From Actinomadura meyerae (lineage in GTDB: Bacteria; Actinomycetota; Actinomycetes; Streptosporangiales; Streptosporangiaceae): DNA of 64,000 nucleotides. Made by a program: the position numbers and the translations under genes. Under the pieces are notes generated by a model that searched no databases, was not told the origin of the DNA, and saw only the letters and a program-made list of their open reading frames with translations. Where the stretch lies: assembly GCF_900188445.1 (NCBI RefSeq), contig NZ_FZOR01000028.1, positions 1 through 64,000 on the forward strand. Reading direction: 5' to 3'. Shown piece after piece: positions 62,027 to 64,000 of the stretch (its first letter is position 1; the number at the start of each line of letters is the position of its first letter).

Positions 62027-62485
62027 GTGGGACGTCATCGGTCGGACCCTAGGGGTCTCGCGCGCATACTGATCGCGGCATTGGCCGTGGTGGCCGCCTT
62101 GGCCCTTCTCGTGGTCGGCGGCATGGCCCTGGTCAATGCGATCACGGGCGAACCCGACCAGACCGGGCCGTCGACGGCGGCCTCGCCGTCGAGCGGCAAG
62201 GCGACCCCGAGCCCCGACGAGAAGACGACGCCCGCGTCCGACGTCCCCCTGGTCATCAGCGTGACGGGCCAGCCCACCAACGTCGTGGTCCGCGTCGCCG
62301 ACACCGGCGGCAAGGTGCTGACGAACACCACGCTCAACACCGGGGACACGCTCAAGTACGAGCAGGCGCCCCTTCAGGTCGTCGCCGGCAACGGCGGCTC
62401 CCTGAAGGTCGTCATCTACGGCGAGGTGCAGCCGCGCAAGGCCGCCGGCCAGCGCGGCCAGTGGTTCGTCAAGGCGAAGAACTGA
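62027..62485 (+). CDS. membrane-anchored protein with a C-terminal beta domain (DUF4115-like)
   Basis: 152 residues from GTG 62027. One membrane helix at about 12-38, a Ser/Pro/Thr linker outside the membrane (SSGKATPSPDEKTTP), then a beta domain of about 80 residues (VPLVISVTGQPTNVVVRVADTGG, LQVVAGNGGSLKVVI) similar to the extracellular DUF4115 domain of RodZ. Role unknown. Close to the DedA gene. Confidence 0.7.
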   Translation: MGRHRSDPRGLARILIAALAVVAALALLVVGGMALVNAITGEPDQTGPSTAASPSSGKATPSPDEKTTPASDVPLVISVTGQPTNVVVRVADTGGKVLTNTTLNTGDTLKYEQAPLQVVAGNGGSLKVVIYGEVQPRKAAGQRGQWFVKAKN

Positions 62486-62489
62486 CCCC

Positions 62490-63026
62490 TCAGCCCAAGC
62501 CGAGGTCCGCGACGTCGTAAGGGTGGCGGTAGACGAGCCCCTCCTCGGCGATCCGCCCGGCCGCGCCGCGCTCCAGGATCGTCGCGACCGCCACGACCTC
62601 CGCGCCCGCCTCCCGCAGCGCCTCCACCGCGGTCAGCACGGACCCGCCCGTGGTGGAGGTGTCCTCGACCGCGAGGACGCGCCGCCCGGCGACGTCCGGC
62701 CCTTCGATGCGGCGCTGCAGCCCGTGCGCCTTGCCCGCCTTGCGGACGACGAACGCGTCCAGCGCCCGCCCCCGCGCCGCCGCCGCGTGCAGCATCGCGG
62801 TCGCCACGGGGTCCGCGCCGAGCGTGAGCCCGCCGACGGCGTCGTACTCGAGGTCGGCGGTCTCGTCCAGCATGACCCGCCCCACCAGCGGCGCCGCGGT
62901 GCCGTCCAGCGTCACCCGGCGCAGGTCCACGTACCAGGACGCCCGCTTGCCCGACGACAGCACGAAGTCGCCGTGCACCACGGCCTTGTCCTTGATCTTC
63001 TGCAGCAGCTCGTCACGATCGCTCAC
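62490..63026 (-). CDS. pyrE: orotate phosphoribosyltransferase PyrE
   Basis: 178 residues. PRPP-binding loop VLAVEDTSTTGGSVL and the Lys-rich KAHGLQRRIEG region fit the family, as does HGDFVLSSGKRASWYVDLRR at the N-terminus. It makes OMP from orotate in pyrimidine synthesis. Convergent with the membrane protein gene, 4 bases apart. Confidence 0.92.
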   Translation of the reverse strand: MSDRDELLQKIKDKAVVHGDFVLSSGKRASWYVDLRRVTLDGTAAPLVGRVMLDETADLEYDAVGGLTLGADPVATAMLHAAAARGRALDAFVVRKAGKAHGLQRRIEGPDVAGRRVLAVEDTSTTGGSVLTAVEALREAGAEVVAVATILERGAAGRIAEEGLVYRHPYDVADLGLG

Positions 63027-63097
63027 GCTCAGAGCCTATTGACCTGTACCCGCGCCCTGGCGCCGCGGTCCTCCCGCGCGCGTGTAGGTTCGGCGGC

Positions 63098-63622
63098 GTG
63101 ACTCCCGGAACCGTCGTCCTGCTGCACGCCCCGCACGCCACCGCGGCCTCCTGGGGCGATCTGCCGGAGATGCTCCGCTCCTACGGCCTGGACGTGGTGG
63201 CGCCGGACGTCCCGGACGAGACGGGCCCCCGCTACATCGCCCGCGTCTCCCTGATCATCACCGCGACGGCCCCGACCCCGCCGCTCGCGCTCGTCGCCCA
63301 CGGCGCCGCGGGCCCCCTGTTGCCCGGCATCGCTCTGGCGCAGCGAGCCGCCCACCGCCCCGTAGCGGGCTACGTCTTCGTGGACGCCGACCTCCCCCGC
63401 CGCGGCCAGCACGACCACGCCGACCCCTCAAACGACCTCCCGCTGGCCCCAGATTGGCCTGAGGCGCCCTGCGGCTACCTCCAGACCCATTCGGACCGCA
63501 CAGCCTCCCCCAACCACGCGGAAGCCCTCAGAGAGGCGCACCTACGCGGCTGGCGCACAACAACCCCCGAACCCCCCACCACAGTCGCCCAGTCCCTAAG
63601 CGAACTGATAACCGAGCTCTAA
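63098..63622 (+). CDS. alpha/beta-hydrolase-like protein
   Basis: 174 residues. VVLLHAPHATAASWGDLPEML and VVAPDVPDETG resemble the oxyanion loop and strand of alpha/beta hydrolases, and LVAHGAAGPLLPGIA sits where the nucleophile elbow G-x-S-x-G should be, but Ser is replaced by Gly-Ala, so catalysis is doubtful. The C-terminal His region is short. Base composition falls toward AT/CA-rich in the last 200 bases. Confidence 0.65.
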   Translation: MTPGTVVLLHAPHATAASWGDLPEMLRSYGLDVVAPDVPDETGPRYIARVSLIITATAPTPPLALVAHGAAGPLLPGIALAQRAAHRPVAGYVFVDADLPRRGQHDHADPSNDLPLAPDWPEAPCGYLQTHSDRTASPNHAEALREAHLRGWRTTTPEPPTTVAQSLSELITEL

Positions 63623-64000
63623 CACCCAGACCAACAACCCCAGCCCCCATCACGGGCAGGCGCGCGGAGTGAGCGCTAGCGAGCGCAGCGGGCATGCCCG
63701 CCGAGCCGGGCGACCGCAGCGACACGTCGGGAACTCGCACGGTCGTAGCAAGCCGCACCGTGGCGTGAGGATCGACCGGCTCGCAACGGGGGTTCCAGGG
63801 GGTCGCCCCCCTGGGCCAGCAACGGGCAGGCACGCGGAGTGAGCGCTAGCGAGCGCAGCGGGCATGCCCGTCGAGCCGGGCGACCGCAGCGACACGGTCA
63901 CAACCCGCACGGTCACAGCAAGCCGCACCGTGGCGTGAGGATCGACCGGCTCGTGACGGGGGTTCCAGGGGGTCGCCCCCTGGGCCAACACAGTCACGCG
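63623..64000. repeat. 170-bp tandem duplication, no gene
   Basis: Copy 1 at 63652-63821 and copy 2 at 63822-63989 are about nine-tenths identical (for example gtgagcgctagcgagcgcag and ccgtggcgtgaggatcgacc in each). Each ends with a CCAGGGGG-TCG-CCCCCTGG type hairpin. No protein gene is seen. Confidence 0.85.

Overview
Organism. High-GC DNA with GTG/TTG starts, GGAGG-type ribosome binding sites and many 4-bp ATGA overlaps points to a filamentous actinomycete. The gene content (a PknG/GlnX/GlnH operon, a DUF3151 protein, F420-type luciferase-like oxidoreductase, a Pat/HisC2-type aminotransferase, fba-DedA-pyrE and purB/purD/purA neighbourhoods) would fit Streptosporangiales/Thermomonosporaceae, for example an Actinomadura relative, but genus is an inference. 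The window is chromosomal. Layout. 1-4070 is the edge and debris of integrative elements: a short GntR regulator, two small overlapping genes of unknown function, a ribbon-helix-helix regulator with a pair of matching operators, a remnant of an actinophage/plasmid-type gene, a 3' half of tRNA-Arg(ACG) used as attachment site, a tyrosine integrase lacking its N-terminal domain, a lipoprotein and a fragment of dihydrofolate reductase. 4300-8000 holds small membrane proteins, a response-regulator/thioredoxin-reductase-like fusion and an acetate-type transporter. 8400-15000 has a hydrolase/SDR pair, an OmpR-type two-component system with a secreted partner, and a TetR regulator divergent from a flavin amine oxidase. 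15000-25400 carries recQ, a HAD hydrolase, small membrane proteins, a 991-residue coiled-coil protein with degenerate helicase motifs, a CDF metal transporter and two CBS/DUF21 membrane proteins. 25600-35000 is one long plus-strand signalling operon: coiled-coil protein, PknG kinase, PP2C phosphatase, VWA protein, FHA protein, GlnX-like membrane sensor and GlnH-like lipoprotein. 35000-46300 has a STAS protein, a PlsC acyltransferase, an SPFH/flotillin protein, a NrtR-type Nudix regulator, an aminotransferase, a MarR-controlled F420-type oxidoreductase, a winged-helix regulator and murA. 46500-64000 has a SUFU-domain protein, a MOSC protein, purB, purD, corA with a leader ORF, a glycerophosphodiesterase, purA, regulators, fba, a DedA protein, pyrE and a 170-bp tandem repeat. 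How the genes work together. The clearest system is 25614-34997, where an extracellular amino-acid binding lipoprotein and a four-helix membrane sensor probably signal to a soluble PknG kinase; here the operon also supplies a phosphatase, an FHA phosphothreonine reader and a VWA protein, and three of these carry similar N-terminal zinc ribbons. purB, purD and purA give purine synthesis steps close together. Several regulators sit beside palindromes that are probably their own operators (RHH, TetR, MarR, HxlR). Most unusual pattern. Eight genes (a HAD hydrolase, recQ, a DUF21/CBS gene, plsC-like, an NfeD-like gene, the SUFU gene, corA, purA) have short direct tandem duplications, 13 to 27 bp, that start on the last codons and contain the stop codon; in seven of the eight the downstream copies keep extra stop codons, often in other frames. 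Two genes (42879-44231 and 56099-57516) appear to carry single-base frameshifts.
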